Assembly (NCBI GenBank): GCA_031279745.1
Contig: JAITHN010000005.1
Location: forward strand, 1 to 13,999
Reading direction: 5' to 3'
Length of the DNA: 13,999 nt
Origin: Streptococcaceae bacterium
Lineage (GTDB): Bacteria; Bacillota; Bacilli; Lactobacillales; Streptococcaceae
Shown here in pieces: positions 1 to 6,960 of this stretch. The translations under genes were made by a program, and so were the position numbers. The notes below the pieces were generated by a model. The model did no database searches and was not told where the DNA came from. It saw only the letters and a list, made by a program, of their open reading frames with translations. Every line of letters starts with the position of its first letter. Position 1 is the stretch's first letter.

Positions 1-499
1 TGAGCGTAAATGTAATCGTCCCCGAGTATGTCCCTGCTAAACTATCGGACGTGTTGCCCATCATTAACCAGCTTTCTCCAGCTGGGCTTATATGTGTTCC
101 AAGCGCCCCTGTCTTACTCCAAACAACTGCAGATCCACTATCATGAATATGCGCCCATCCTCCTGCCCCAAATTTTAATGTAAAGTCATAAATTGGCAAT
201 TCATAAATCCCATTGGAATGGAGCATATCCGATGCTTCAGCTGTGACTTCCCAATTTCCATCTCCCCCTCTTGCGTCCGTTACTTCAATAGCGCCAGCTG
301 CTATACTGATGTTACTCATCATATTATCCGTACCCACTATTTCAGAACCATAATCGAAATCAGATGGGATTTCGTCTAGTGTAAGGTCCCCTGCAGTTAA
401 ATTAAATGTCGAGGTCGCGTCACTCGCAAAAACAGTTGAGGCTATTAAGCAACTCCCTAGAAAACAAAAAACTAATAAAATGCTCATCATCTTTTTCAT
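1..499 (-). CDS. WxL-like secreted cell-surface protein, C-terminus cut by window edge
   Basis: 166 codons are visible from an ATG at 499; the stop lies beyond base 1. AAAGGAG ends 5 nt before the ATG. Residues 1-25 form a signal peptide (MKKMM, then a hydrophobic stretch ending in TVFA), with likely cleavage before SDATSTF. The mature part has the WxL layout: an FDYGS stretch, then VTDARGGDGNWEVTAEAS with the first W-x-V motif, and near the visible end GTYSGTITFTL where the family normally has a second Trp (TWTL). WxL domains are known to bind the Gram-positive wall non-covalently, usually peptidoglycan. There is no LPXTG or membrane anchor in the visible part. It is a paralog of the gene just upstream (534-1109), with 34 nt between them, so the two are probably co-transcribed. 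Family is fairly sure; the exact role is unknown. Confidence 0.75.
   Translation of the reverse strand, partial: MKKMMSILLVFCFLGSCLIASTVFASDATSTFNLTAGDLTLDEIPSDFDYGSEIVGTDNMMSNISIAAGAIEVTDARGGDGNWEVTAEASDMLHSNGIYELPIYDFTLKFGAGGWAHIHDSGSAVVWSKTGALGTHISPAGESWLMMGNTSDSLAGTYSGTITFTL
403..438. repeat. 36-nt direct repeat, copy 1 (WxL signal-peptide junction)
   Basis: This block is identical to 1004-1039 at 601-bp offset. It encodes the end of the signal peptide and the first mature residues (TVFASDATSTF region) of the downstream WxL-like gene. Flanking sequence on both sides is only partly conserved between the paralogs. Confidence 0.85.
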
Positions 500-533
500 A
501 CAGACTCCTTTCTGTTGTATCCAATCTAATCGT

Positions 534-1109
534 TTACTCCACCGTCTCCTGAAGGGTAAAGGTTACGGTTCCCGTATAAGTCCCCGACACCAATGCACTC
601 GTATCAAACACACTTAAAAAATTCTCAATCCTTCCAAAAACTGTCTTTCCCAGCCGCCCGTTCGCTTGTACAAGTTTTCTGTCTTGGAAATCTATTTGTT
701 CCCACTGGTCTCCTTTGACCCATGTTAACGTCCCTGAAGCAAATGTCGGACACTCAATCTTCATTACGAGCCCTGCGGGAAGAATGTAGTCCCCATTCAT
801 TAGAGCCGATGCCGTAGCGTGTATTTCCCATTTTCCATCACCTCCACGATTGTCGACAACGACAATCGACGTCGTTTCACCTGCAGGAATCTCTACCCCC
901 ATCGCCTGTCCCAGTTGTCCACCATAGGCTTGACCGACTGTGCGACTTCCAAAATCGAATCCTTCTGGAATGTGCTGTAAAGTCAACTCCCCTGCAGTTA
1001 GAGTAAATGTCGAGGTCGCGTCACTCGCAAAAACAGTTGGCCCGATTAAGCAACTCAGCAAAACCAATGCATCAAGCGAAAACTTACCGATTTTTTTGGC
1101 AATTCTCAT
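534..1109 (-). CDS. WxL-like secreted cell-surface protein (191 aa)
   Basis: Complete 191-residue secreted protein. Residues 1-28 are a signal peptide (MRIAKKIGK, hydrophobic core, TVFA with cleavage probably before SDATS). The mature part shows the WxL-domain order: FDFGS at 51-55, VVDNRGGDGKWEIHATAS at about 84-101 with the first W-x-hydrophobic motif at W94, and GTYTGTVTFTL at about 176-186. The second motif reads T-F-T-L where canonical WxL domains have T-W-T-L, a change shared with the downstream paralog. There is no LPXTG, no transmembrane helix after the signal peptide, and no DUF916 partner in the window. The start ATG follows GGGGTGGGAA. The gene has its own upstream region behind the ftsH terminator, so it is the first gene of a WxL operon that runs out of the window. 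Likely wall-bound; ligand and role unknown. Confidence 0.8.
   Translation of the reverse strand: MRIAKKIGKFSLDALVLLSCLIGPTVFASDATSTFTLTAGELTLQHIPEGFDFGSRTVGQAYGGQLGQAMGVEIPAGETTSIVVVDNRGGDGKWEIHATASALMNGDYILPAGLVMKIECPTFASGTLTWVKGDQWEQIDFQDRKLVQANGRLGKTVFGRIENFLSVFDTSALVSGTYTGTVTFTLQETVE
1004..1039. repeat. 36-nt direct repeat, copy 2 (WxL signal-peptide junction)
   Basis: Exact match to 403-438. It lies in the same codon positions of the first WxL-like gene, so it marks a tandem duplication with either very recent homogenisation or strong local constraint. Confidence 0.85.
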
Positions 1110-1161
1110 TTTCCCACCCCATTTCTAAACATCTCCTATCTAAACTCCTTTTTCTATTACT

Positions 1162-1190
1162 AATATAACACCTGTAATTATTCCTGCATG
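1162..1190 (-). promoter_or_regulatory. Probable promoter of the WxL operon
   Basis: Read on the minus strand, an extended -10 (TG-T-TATATT, with TATATT at 1167-1162) lies about 50 bp before the first WxL-like start codon. The -35 position 17 bp upstream (CATGCA) is poor, so the promoter would rely on the extended -10. It sits just downstream of the ftsH terminator, where a new transcription unit is expected. Confidence 0.5.
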
Positions 1191-1226
1191 GTTTCTTACA
1201 TTTTACTCATTTTTTTTAAATTATTT

Positions 1227-1260
1227 TAAAAAAAAACGAACTCGGATGTCCGAGTTCGTT
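1227..1260 (-). terminator. Rho-independent terminator of hpt-ftsH
   Basis: A perfect inverted repeat, AACGAACTCGGA at 1235-1246 and TCCGAGTTCGTT at 1249-1260, is followed on the minus strand by an uninterrupted T run. It starts 26 nt after the ftsH stop codon. Confidence 0.93.
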
Positions 1261-1285
1261 GTCTATCTGTTATTAGGTAGGATTC

Positions 1286-3280
1286 TTATTGTTCATTTTT
1301 TTCTTCATCACGTTTTTCCATGGCTGCTTTTGCCTCTTCAAACGTCATCGCAACTTCTCCACTATTCAAATCCTCTTCATTGACAGCAGGCATTTCTCCA
1401 GTCTCCCATAATGATTTGATTTGTGCGGCATCCAATGTTTCAAATTCAATCAATTTTTCTGCGATTAATTTATGTTTATCTCGGTTGCTTTCGATAATCT
1501 CTCGAGCTTTATCATGCGCTTCTACTAGGAGATTACGCACTTCTACGTCAATTTCATAAGCAATGGTTTCTGAAAATCCTTTTCCTTGCCCATAATCACG
1601 TCCCAAGAATACAGCATGATTCCCTTCATATTGAACGGGACCAAGTTTATCACTCATTCCGTATTCAGTGACCATGCTACGTGCCATCTGTGTCGCTTGC
1701 TCAAAATCGTTGCTTGCTCCAGTGGTTTGGCTATTGAAAATAATTTCCTCGGCAACACGTCCACCCATAAGCCCAACAAGTTGTTCAAACATACTTTTAC
1801 GAGAAACCACTAATTGATCTTCTTTTGGAAGAGCAATCATATATCCGCCTGCACGCCCGCGTGGAACGATGGTGACTTTATGCACTACCCGTGCATCTGA
1901 CAATACAAGTCCACAGATAGCATGACCAGCTTCGTGATAAGCCACAATCTCGTTTTGTTCTTTACTGCGTTCTTTTGTCGTTTTCGCCGGACCTGCGATA
2001 ACGCGGTCTTCTGCTTCATCAATATCGCTCGAATCGATTTTTAATTTATTTCTTCTTGCAGCGACAAGTGCAGCTTCATTTAACACATTTTCCAGCTCAG
2101 CACCCGCAAATCCTGGAGTTTGTTGCGCAATCACTTTCAAGTCTACATCATCCGCAAGAGGTTTGTTTTTCGCATGCACTTTCAAAATGGCTTCGCGTCC
2201 CTTAACATCTGGACGACCTACCAAAATTTGACGGTCAAAACGACCTGGACGAAGCAATGCTGGATCGAGAACGTCACTCCGGTTCGTTGCCGCAATTACG
2301 ATAACCCCTTCGTTGCCATCAAAACCATCCATTTCAACAAGAAGTTGGTTGAGCGTTTGTTCACGCTCGTCGTGGCCTCCACCCATTCCTGCTCCACGTT
2401 GACGCCCTACCGCATCAATTTCATCGATGAAGATAATCGCTGGTGCGGTTTTTTTTGCCGTTTCAAACAAATCGCGCACACGACTTGCTCCAACCCCTAC
2501 AAACATTTCTACAAAATCAGAACCGCTAATGGAGTAAAATGGAACACCTGCTTCTCCTGCAACTGCTTTTGCAAGTAAGGTTTTTCCAGTCCCCGGAGGT
2601 CCCTCTAATAGAACACCTGCAGGAATTCTCGCCCCGAGTGCGGAGAAGCGACTTGGATCTTTTAGAAATTCTACAACTTCTACAAGCTCTTGTTTTTCCT
2701 CCTCTGCTCCAGCTACATCAGAAAAACGAACTTTATTTGCCTTCTTATCGGCGTCTTTGATTTTAGCCTTCCCGAAACTCATTGCACGTCCGGCACCTTG
2801 CTGCCCGCCCTGCCCCATCATCATATAGAAGACGAAGAGAATGAGAAGTAGAGGGAATACAGAAAGGGCAATCGTCAACCACATTCCATTCGAGCTTTCC
2901 TCGACTGCTTTTAATTCCGCCCCTTTTTCTTTTGCCAATTTATTGATTTCGGTTAATGTTCCGTCATTTGGCAAGAAAATGGTTGAGAAATTCTTTGTTA
3001 TCGTATTCGACCCGCCGAATAATTTCAATCCAGAAGTGTCTTTTAACTTTTGTGCTTTCTTGTACTCACCTTTTACAACATAGACACCGCCAGCAGGTTG
3101 AACGGAAAATTCCGAAATCTCACCTTTTTCAAGTTGCTGGGCAAATTGTGAATAATTAATCTCTTGCGAAGTCGTTGAACTTGATTTAAAGAAGTATTGT
3201 ATAAATACGACCATTGCAAGAAAGACTAAAATGTAAAAGAAAGAGTTTTTAAAAAAACCGCTTTTCCCTTTTTGGTTCAT
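1286..3280 (-). CDS. ftsH: ATP-dependent zinc metalloprotease FtsH
   Basis: Membrane-anchored AAA+ protease that unfolds and degrades damaged or regulatory membrane and cytosolic proteins as a hexamer. With the ATG at 3280 the protein has 664 residues. The order is: membrane helix at about 13-31, extracytoplasmic domain to about 132, second helix at about 133-153, AAA+ domain with Walker A GPPGTGKT (227-234), Walker B IIFIDE (282-287) and second region of homology around 332-350 (AATNRSDVLDPALLRPGRFD), then the M41 peptidase with HEAGH (449-453) and a likely third zinc ligand D525 in SNDFEQ. The C-terminus is acidic and lysine-rich, typical of the family. The frame opens at GTG 3298, but that codon lies inside the GGAGG ribosome binding site (3296-3292), so the ATG at 3280 is preferred. 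It lies about 50 nt after hpt and is probably co-transcribed with it. Confidence 0.98.
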   Translation of the reverse strand: MNQKGKSGFFKNSFFYILVFLAMVVFIQYFFKSSSTTSQEINYSQFAQQLEKGEISEFSVQPAGGVYVVKGEYKKAQKLKDTSGLKLFGGSNTITKNFSTIFLPNDGTLTEINKLAKEKGAELKAVEESSNGMWLTIALSVFPLLLILFVFYMMMGQGGQQGAGRAMSFGKAKIKDADKKANKVRFSDVAGAEEEKQELVEVVEFLKDPSRFSALGARIPAGVLLEGPPGTGKTLLAKAVAGEAGVPFYSISGSDFVEMFVGVGASRVRDLFETAKKTAPAIIFIDEIDAVGRQRGAGMGGGHDEREQTLNQLLVEMDGFDGNEGVIVIAATNRSDVLDPALLRPGRFDRQILVGRPDVKGREAILKVHAKNKPLADDVDLKVIAQQTPGFAGAELENVLNEAALVAARRNKLKIDSSDIDEAEDRVIAGPAKTTKERSKEQNEIVAYHEAGHAICGLVLSDARVVHKVTIVPRGRAGGYMIALPKEDQLVVSRKSMFEQLVGLMGGRVAEEIIFNSQTTGASNDFEQATQMARSMVTEYGMSDKLGPVQYEGNHAVFLGRDYGQGKGFSETIAYEIDVEVRNLLVEAHDKAREIIESNRDKHKLIAEKLIEFETLDAAQIKSLWETGEMPAVNEEDLNSGEVAMTFEEAKAAMEKRDEEKNEQ

Positions 3281-3330
3281 ACTTTTGTTTTCCTCCACTA
3301 TCTAATTAAAAGATTTTATCAAATATTTTT

Positions 3331-3879
3331 TTATTTGTATACGCTTTCCTTCAGCACCCCTACATAAGGTAAATTCCTGAAGTTTTCATCATAGTCTAAT
3401 CCGTAACCCACAACGAATTCATTTGGCACGATAAACCCTACATAGTCCGCAGTGATCTCAACTTCTCTTCCTTCAGGCTTATCGAGAAGCGTCACGATTT
3501 TTACAGAGTTTGCCTTGCGGTATTTGAATAAGTCTGTCAGATAACGAAGCGTCCTTCCAGTGTCGATGATATCCTCAACAAAAAGCACGTCTCGCCCTTC
3601 AATATTTGTATCCAAATCCTTGATGATTTTGACTTCTCCACTAGAAGTAATCCCTCCATGGTAACTAGAGACGACCATAAAGTCCATTTCCAAATGTGTG
3701 TCAATTTCTCTAGTTAAATCCGCAAACCAAGGAACTGCTCCTTTAAGTACAGCGATAACAAGTGGGTTTTTGCCTTCATAATCTTTCGTCAGCTGAGCGC
3801 CAATTCTTTTAGCCGCAAGTTGGATTTCTTCTGCTGAATAAAGTGTTTTTTCTATATACTGATCTAAGTTTTTGACCAT
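3331..3879 (-). CDS. hpt: Hypoxanthine phosphoribosyltransferase
   Basis: Cytosolic purine-salvage enzyme that joins hypoxanthine (and usually guanine) to PRPP, giving IMP or GMP. It has 182 residues, normal for the bacterial family. The PRPP-binding loop VLFVEDIIDTGRTL is at 98-111. VLKGAVPWFADL (44-55) and the flexible-loop segment SSYHGGITSSGEVKI (71-85) also match. The ATG at 3879 follows AGGAGG with 5 nt spacing. The tilS-hpt-ftsH order is standard in Bacillales and Lactobacillales; in Listeria tilS and hpt are fused, here they are separate with 55 nt between them. That gap holds a good promoter, so hpt-ftsH can be expressed independently of tilS. Confidence 0.97.
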   Translation of the reverse strand: MVKNLDQYIEKTLYSAEEIQLAAKRIGAQLTKDYEGKNPLVIAVLKGAVPWFADLTREIDTHLEMDFMVVSSYHGGITSSGEVKIIKDLDTNIEGRDVLFVEDIIDTGRTLRYLTDLFKYRKANSVKIVTLLDKPEGREVEITADYVGFIVPNEFVVGYGLDYDENFRNLPYVGVLKESVYK

Positions 3880-3904
3880 AACATCCTCCTTGAATACTAG
3901 CTCT

Positions 3905-3933
3905 ATTTTACATTAGTTGCGGTCGTTTCACAA
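3905..3933 (-). promoter_or_regulatory. Sigma-A-type promoter of hpt-ftsH
   Basis: On the minus strand TTGTGA (3933-3928), a 17-bp spacer and TAAAAT (3910-3905) lie in the tilS-hpt gap, with the predicted start about 20 nt before the hpt start codon. Five of six -10 bases match consensus and the spacing is ideal. Confidence 0.65.
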
Positions 3934-3934
3934 T

Positions 3935-4879
3935 TTATGTAACTATTTCAATTGCATCTTTTGTAATTTTGATCCGTGTGTTTGCAGAAATTTGAACAAA
4001 TTTAGGAAATTGTTCTCCAGATAGACTGTTTAATAGCATTTGAACTTGCTCTTTTCCTAAATAAATCTCTTTCTTTTTGAAGAAAAACTCTAAGTAAACA
4101 AATTGTTCCGCCTGACTTCTCCCTCGTAATCCTTCTAACTTTCCTCCAACCTGCATGGATAGAAAATCTTCCTCAACTTTTTTACGAAGAAACTCTTCCA
4201 CATAGCGAGAAGTTTCGGAAAGGTAAGTCATCTGTTCCAATATCTTAGGGTTTTCAGCCTTCATTCGTGGAAGCAAGTGTTTCCGAACACGATTTCTGAA
4301 ATAGCGCTGACTCTCGTTGGTTTCGTCTACGATAAATTCAAACCCTCCTTGTTCACAATACTCAACGAGCTCTCTCTTCGAATAGGGGAGGAGGGGGCGA
4401 ACAAGGGTTGTTGTTGTTGAAAATTCTCTCTTTTCTGACAGTGTTGCCAGCCGATATGGAAGATTCCCACGAGTCAACTGCATCAAAACTCCCTCCGCCA
4501 AATCATCCCCGTGATGCGCCGTAACCAAGGTGTCAAAATCTCCGTTTTCTATTGCGTTTTGAAAGGTGGCATATCGGAATTTCCTAGCGTTTTCTTCTAC
4601 TGCTACCTTTGTCGGCATCCAAGTGCGTATGATCAGTGGAACGCCCTCTTGTTCCGCAAACGAACGGACGAATTCCTCCTCTAGGGCATTCGTTTCTCTT
4701 AATTGATGATTGATGTAAACGAGAGTAAAGCGTATATTCAATGGTTGTTGCACGCTTTTTAAAAGGTGGAAGAGTGCCACAGAGTCGCTTCCTCCGCTAA
4801 ACGCCAAGAGAACGCTACTTCCAGGTTTTATCAGCTTTTTCTGCCTTAAATGATGGAAAAACTTCTTTTCTAAATGCAT
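3935..4879 (-). CDS. tilS: tRNA(Ile)-lysidine synthetase, short form
   Basis: Converts the wobble cytidine of tRNA-Ile(CAU) to lysidine using ATP and lysine, so that the tRNA reads AUA and is charged by IleS. The N-type ATP pyrophosphatase loop SGGSDS is at 28-33. AHHGDD is at 121-126, VRPLLPYSKRELVEYC at 160-175, and the tRNA-contact segment DETN...RNRVRKHLLPR at 185-205. The protein has 314 residues and ends soon after the substrate-binding domain. B. subtilis and E. coli TilS are well over 400, whereas the Aquifex form is of similar short length. Only 55 nt separate its stop from hpt, so no room exists for a frameshifted C-terminal domain. The usual AHH-DDQ-ET motif reads DDLAEG here. The ATG at 4879 follows AGGGGG with 9 nt spacing. 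It starts right behind the divIC terminator and has no strong promoter. Confidence 0.93.
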   Translation of the reverse strand: MHLEKKFFHHLRQKKLIKPGSSVLLAFSGGSDSVALFHLLKSVQQPLNIRFTLVYINHQLRETNALEEEFVRSFAEQEGVPLIIRTWMPTKVAVEENARKFRYATFQNAIENGDFDTLVTAHHGDDLAEGVLMQLTRGNLPYRLATLSEKREFSTTTTLVRPLLPYSKRELVEYCEQGGFEFIVDETNESQRYFRNRVRKHLLPRMKAENPKILEQMTYLSETSRYVEEFLRKKVEEDFLSMQVGGKLEGLRGRSQAEQFVYLEFFFKKKEIYLGKEQVQMLLNSLSGEQFPKFVQISANTRIKITKDAIEIVT

Positions 4880-4900
4880 CTACTTTAACCCCCTCTCTAT

Positions 4901-4947
4901 AAAAAAATCGTTTGAGATCCAATGCTTCATCTGGATTTCAAACGATT
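4901..4947 (-). terminator. Terminator between divIC and tilS
   Basis: Arms 4933-4947 and 4906-4920 form a 15-bp stem with one A-C mismatch and a 12-nt loop. On the minus strand the stem is followed by seven T (4907-4901). It begins 13 nt after the divIC stop. It would end most divIC transcripts and leave tilS dependent on read-through or an internal promoter. Confidence 0.88.
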
Positions 4948-4963
4948 ATTTGAATTCTGTTAA
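4935..4963 (-). promoter_or_regulatory. Candidate weak tilS promoter overlapping the divIC terminator
   Basis: On the minus strand TTAACA (4963-4958), 17 bp, TGAAAT (4940-4935). The -35 is good, the -10 only fair. A transcript starting near 4928 would omit the 5' arm of the divIC terminator, so the hairpin could not form and tilS would be reached. Predicted from sequence only. Confidence 0.3.
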
Positions 4964-5358
4964 GGATTTTTGTTTTCGTCCACCGAACCATCTGAAAATT
5001 CAGGCCCGTAGTAAATTTTTTCTCCTTCTTGCGAGTAGAGATATTTACTTCTTGCAACTTTCAAAACATAATTGGGATCTTTAAGAAGCTCAGCTTGTTT
5101 GGAATAAGCCTTTTTTGCGGTTGCCAATTCTTTTTCCGTTTTTACAGCGCTTTCATACTGTGACTGACTTCCTATCAATTCACCATATGCCTCATAAATC
5201 TTAATTGTTGGAATCGTGAAAATCATCATCGATAAAACAAATATAAGCGCAATTCTTCGGCGTTTATATGTTTCAAGCTTTTTGCGCTTTCTTTCTTCAC
5301 GATTGATTTTTTCAGTATGTTCATTTGCCAAATGAATTACTTTATGTTCATTCGTCAT
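4960..5358 (-). CDS. divIC: Septum formation initiator DivIC (FtsB-like)
   Basis: Bitopic division protein that acts with FtsL and DivIB (the FtsQLB-type complex) to activate septal peptidoglycan synthesis. With the ATG at 5358 it has 132 residues: a basic cytoplasmic tail (EERKRKKLETYKRRR, 21-35), one membrane helix at about 36-54, a coiled-coil stretch at about 58-92, and the family signature DPNYVLKVARSKYLYSQEGE at 94-113. A further ATG at 5376 is in frame. It is rejected because it would sit 3-4 nt from the predicted transcription start, while AGGGGG stands 7 nt before the 5358 ATG. It follows rqcP, as in other Firmicutes, but has its own promoter and a terminator, so it can form a single-gene unit. 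Confidence 0.94.
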   Translation of the reverse strand: MTNEHKVIHLANEHTEKINREERKRKKLETYKRRRIALIFVLSMMIFTIPTIKIYEAYGELIGSQSQYESAVKTEKELATAKKAYSKQAELLKDPNYVLKVARSKYLYSQEGEKIYYGPEFSDGSVDENKNP

Positions 5359-5386
5359 CCGCCAACCCCCTTGCATTTATGTTTTT

Positions 5387-5415
5387 ATTCTATCTTTTTT
5401 CAGAAACATTGTAAA
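5387..5415 (-). promoter_or_regulatory. Sigma-A-type promoter of divIC
   Basis: On the minus strand TTTACA (5415-5410), exactly 17 bp, and TAGAAT (5392-5387), in the rqcP-divIC gap. The predicted start near 5380 leaves a leader of about 20 nt carrying AGGGGG before the ATG at 5358. This is what decides the divIC start codon. Confidence 0.72.
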
Positions 5416-5422
5416 ATCATTT

Positions 5423-5698
5423 CTATTCCTTATCTTCGATAGGTGTTTCCCGTGTCTCAGAAAGTATTTCAAACATCTGAGAAGCCATCTCTTTTTTGGT
5501 CGTATCTAATAATTCAAGAACCTTTACTTCCACTGTCTTATTCCCAAAACGTATGGTTAAAACATCCCCGACTTTTACATTGGTGGAGCTCTTTGCAAGA
5601 ACTCCGTTAAGAAGGATTCTGCCTTTGTCAGCCACTTCCTTTGCAACTGTTCGACGTTTTATTATCCTCGAAACTTTTAAAAATTTATCAATCCTCAT
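5423..5698 (-). CDS. rqcP: RqcP (YabO), S4-domain ribosome quality control factor
   Basis: A 91-residue protein made almost wholly of an S4 RNA-binding domain (MRIDKFLKVSRIIKRRTVA through GDVLTIRFG, residues 1 to about 53), with an acidic tail. In B. subtilis RqcP works with RqcH on obstructed 50S subunits, holding the P-site tRNA while poly-alanine tails are added to stalled peptides. Length and the upstream position relative to divIC match the family. Its ATG at 5698 lies inside the end of the preceding glycosyltransferase gene (11-bp overlap), so its translation is probably coupled to that gene. The usual upstream partners (mfd and a yabM-type flippase gene) are absent here. Confidence 0.93.
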   Translation of the reverse strand: MRIDKFLKVSRIIKRRTVAKEVADKGRILLNGVLAKSSTNVKVGDVLTIRFGNKTVEVKVLELLDTTKKEMASQMFEILSETRETPIEDKE

Positions 5699-6947
5699 CC
5701 CGAAACTCCAAACTCTTCTTTATTTTTCTTGCAAGGGGAATCTTCGCCTTTAAATAGGAAAGACCTGTTTCCTTTTCTTTTTCTCTGCGTTTTTTTGAGA
5801 ATTCAACCAAAGTCGAAAGATAATAAGCATAGACAGACTGACCAAAATTATCCGCTGAAATCTCAAAAAGTTTATTTTCTAAGACTTCAATATTTGTCGG
5901 AATATTCTTTTTCACATAGTCTATTGCTGTTTCTGCAAAATTCTCATCTCCAATAAAGGTTACACCTAATGAACTGTCATTCAAAAGCTCATCCAAGTAA
6001 ACATTCCCCTGTGCAATCACCTTTGTACCACTTGCTATCGCCTCTGCATAGGTCAAACCTTGGCTCTCGCTTGTAGAGGCTGAACAGAAGTAATCACTTG
6101 CATGATAGTAAATTCCTACATCTTCGTTTTTTACCTCTCCTGTAAATCGAACGAACTCTTGAATTCCTAAATCTACTGTAAGCTGTTGAAGTTCCTTTCG
6201 ATAAGGTCCTTCTCCAACAACCACCATTTTCGAGTTGGGGAATTTTTCATGAATGGTTTTGAATCCCCGAATAAGCGTTTGAATATTTTTTTCAAAGCTC
6301 ACTCGACTTAGAGAGAGGAACATCAAGTCATCTTTTGCCACACCTAGACTTTCACGCAAAGCATTAATTTCCTTCTCTGTGTAATCCACTTCGAAAAAGC
6401 GCTCCACTCGTATGCCCGTTGGAATGTTTTTCATCTTCGCTTTCACGTCTAAGCTCAGCAACCATCGCTTCATGCGCTCGCTTGGTGTGATGACTGCATC
6501 GACATCGTCCAGAATAAACTTCACATAGCGCTTAATCACCGGTCGCTTCAAGAGTTTACCGTTTGCAACATAGATTAAATAATCTTCATACATGGTGTGG
6601 AAGGTGTGAACGACTGGTATCTTCAACCTTTGCGCAACCATTTTGCCTAGAATTCCAGCTCCAAATTCAGTATGCGTATGAATAATGTCTAAATCTTTCT
6701 CCTTGGCAATCTTTACGGCTTCTCGTAGACCGCGAATCACAATCCTGCGGTCTTCATAGCTAACGAAGGGGATACTGGGTAAACGTACAACGTCTACATC
6801 GTCAGCTGGATTGGCTTCCGGATTGGTCGTGGTGAAAATTATGATATGATGCCCCATTTTTTCTAGCTCTTCTTTAAGCGTATCAATACTTGTTACCACG
6901 CCGTTAACGTTAGGTCTATACGTTTCCGTAAACATCCCTATTTTCAA
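5688..6947 (-). CDS. Diacylglycerol glucosyltransferase-like GT4 (BgsB/LafA family)
   Basis: Predicted membrane-associated retaining glycosyltransferase of family GT4 that would place glucose on diacylglycerol, the first step of the lipoteichoic acid glycolipid anchor. From the TTG at 6947 it has 419 residues. Seen features: KIGMFTETYRPNVNGVVTSI at 2-21 (Gly-rich N-terminal loop), IIHTHTEFGAGILG (88-101), HTFHTMYEDY (114-123), TPSERMKRW (154-162), SLSRVSFEKNIQTLI (212-226), GEGPYRKEL (245-253), and the E(x7)E motif E294-E302 in SESQGLTYAEAIASG. This pattern matches the LafA/BgsB/streptococcal Spr0982 and IagA group by recognition. The frame is open to 7058, but the extra residues overlap the upstream gene and are foreign to the family. 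AGGAGG lies 7 nt before the TTG. Last of three tandem glycosyltransferases. Confidence 0.85.
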   Translation of the reverse strand: MKIGMFTETYRPNVNGVVTSIDTLKEELEKMGHHIIIFTTTNPEANPADDVDVVRLPSIPFVSYEDRRIVIRGLREAVKIAKEKDLDIIHTHTEFGAGILGKMVAQRLKIPVVHTFHTMYEDYLIYVANGKLLKRPVIKRYVKFILDDVDAVITPSERMKRWLLSLDVKAKMKNIPTGIRVERFFEVDYTEKEINALRESLGVAKDDLMFLSLSRVSFEKNIQTLIRGFKTIHEKFPNSKMVVVGEGPYRKELQQLTVDLGIQEFVRFTGEVKNEDVGIYYHASDYFCSASTSESQGLTYAEAIASGTKVIAQGNVYLDELLNDSSLGVTFIGDENFAETAIDYVKKNIPTNIEVLENKLFEISADNFGQSVYAYYLSTLVEFSKKRREKEKETGLSYLKAKIPLARKIKKSLEFRDED

Positions 6948-6954
6948 AACTTTA

Positions 6955-6960
6955 CCTCCT
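6955..6960 (-). promoter_or_regulatory. Shine-Dalgarno AGGAGG deciding a TTG start
   Basis: A perfect AGGAGG overlaps the TAG stop (6961-6959) of the upstream glycosyltransferase and is 7 nt from the TTG at 6947. The nearest in-frame ATG (6935) is 19 nt away, too far for initiation. This fixes the TTG start and suggests termination-reinitiation coupling. Confidence 0.8.

Noticed and set aside
420..1060. Lipobox in the WxL-like signal peptides (LGSC and LLSC)
   Set aside because: A Cys is conserved in both signal peptides, but hydrophobic residues continue after it and a conserved TVFA cleavage site lies 8 residues further on, so signal peptidase I processing is more likely than lipidation.
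2120..2578. 152-codon open frame on the plus strand opposite ftsH
   Set aside because: It lies wholly within the conserved AAA+ coding region of ftsH, its translation shows no recognisable domain, and no plus-strand promoter is apparent. It is an antisense shadow.
3880..3934. Frameshifted remainder of a TilS C-terminal domain
   Set aside because: The gap to hpt is only 55 nt, holds the hpt promoter and ribosome binding site, and cannot encode the missing domain.
5359..5376. Upstream ATG for divIC at 5376
   Set aside because: Only 3-4 nt would separate it from the predicted transcription start, and it has no ribosome binding site, whereas AGGGGG serves the ATG at 5358.
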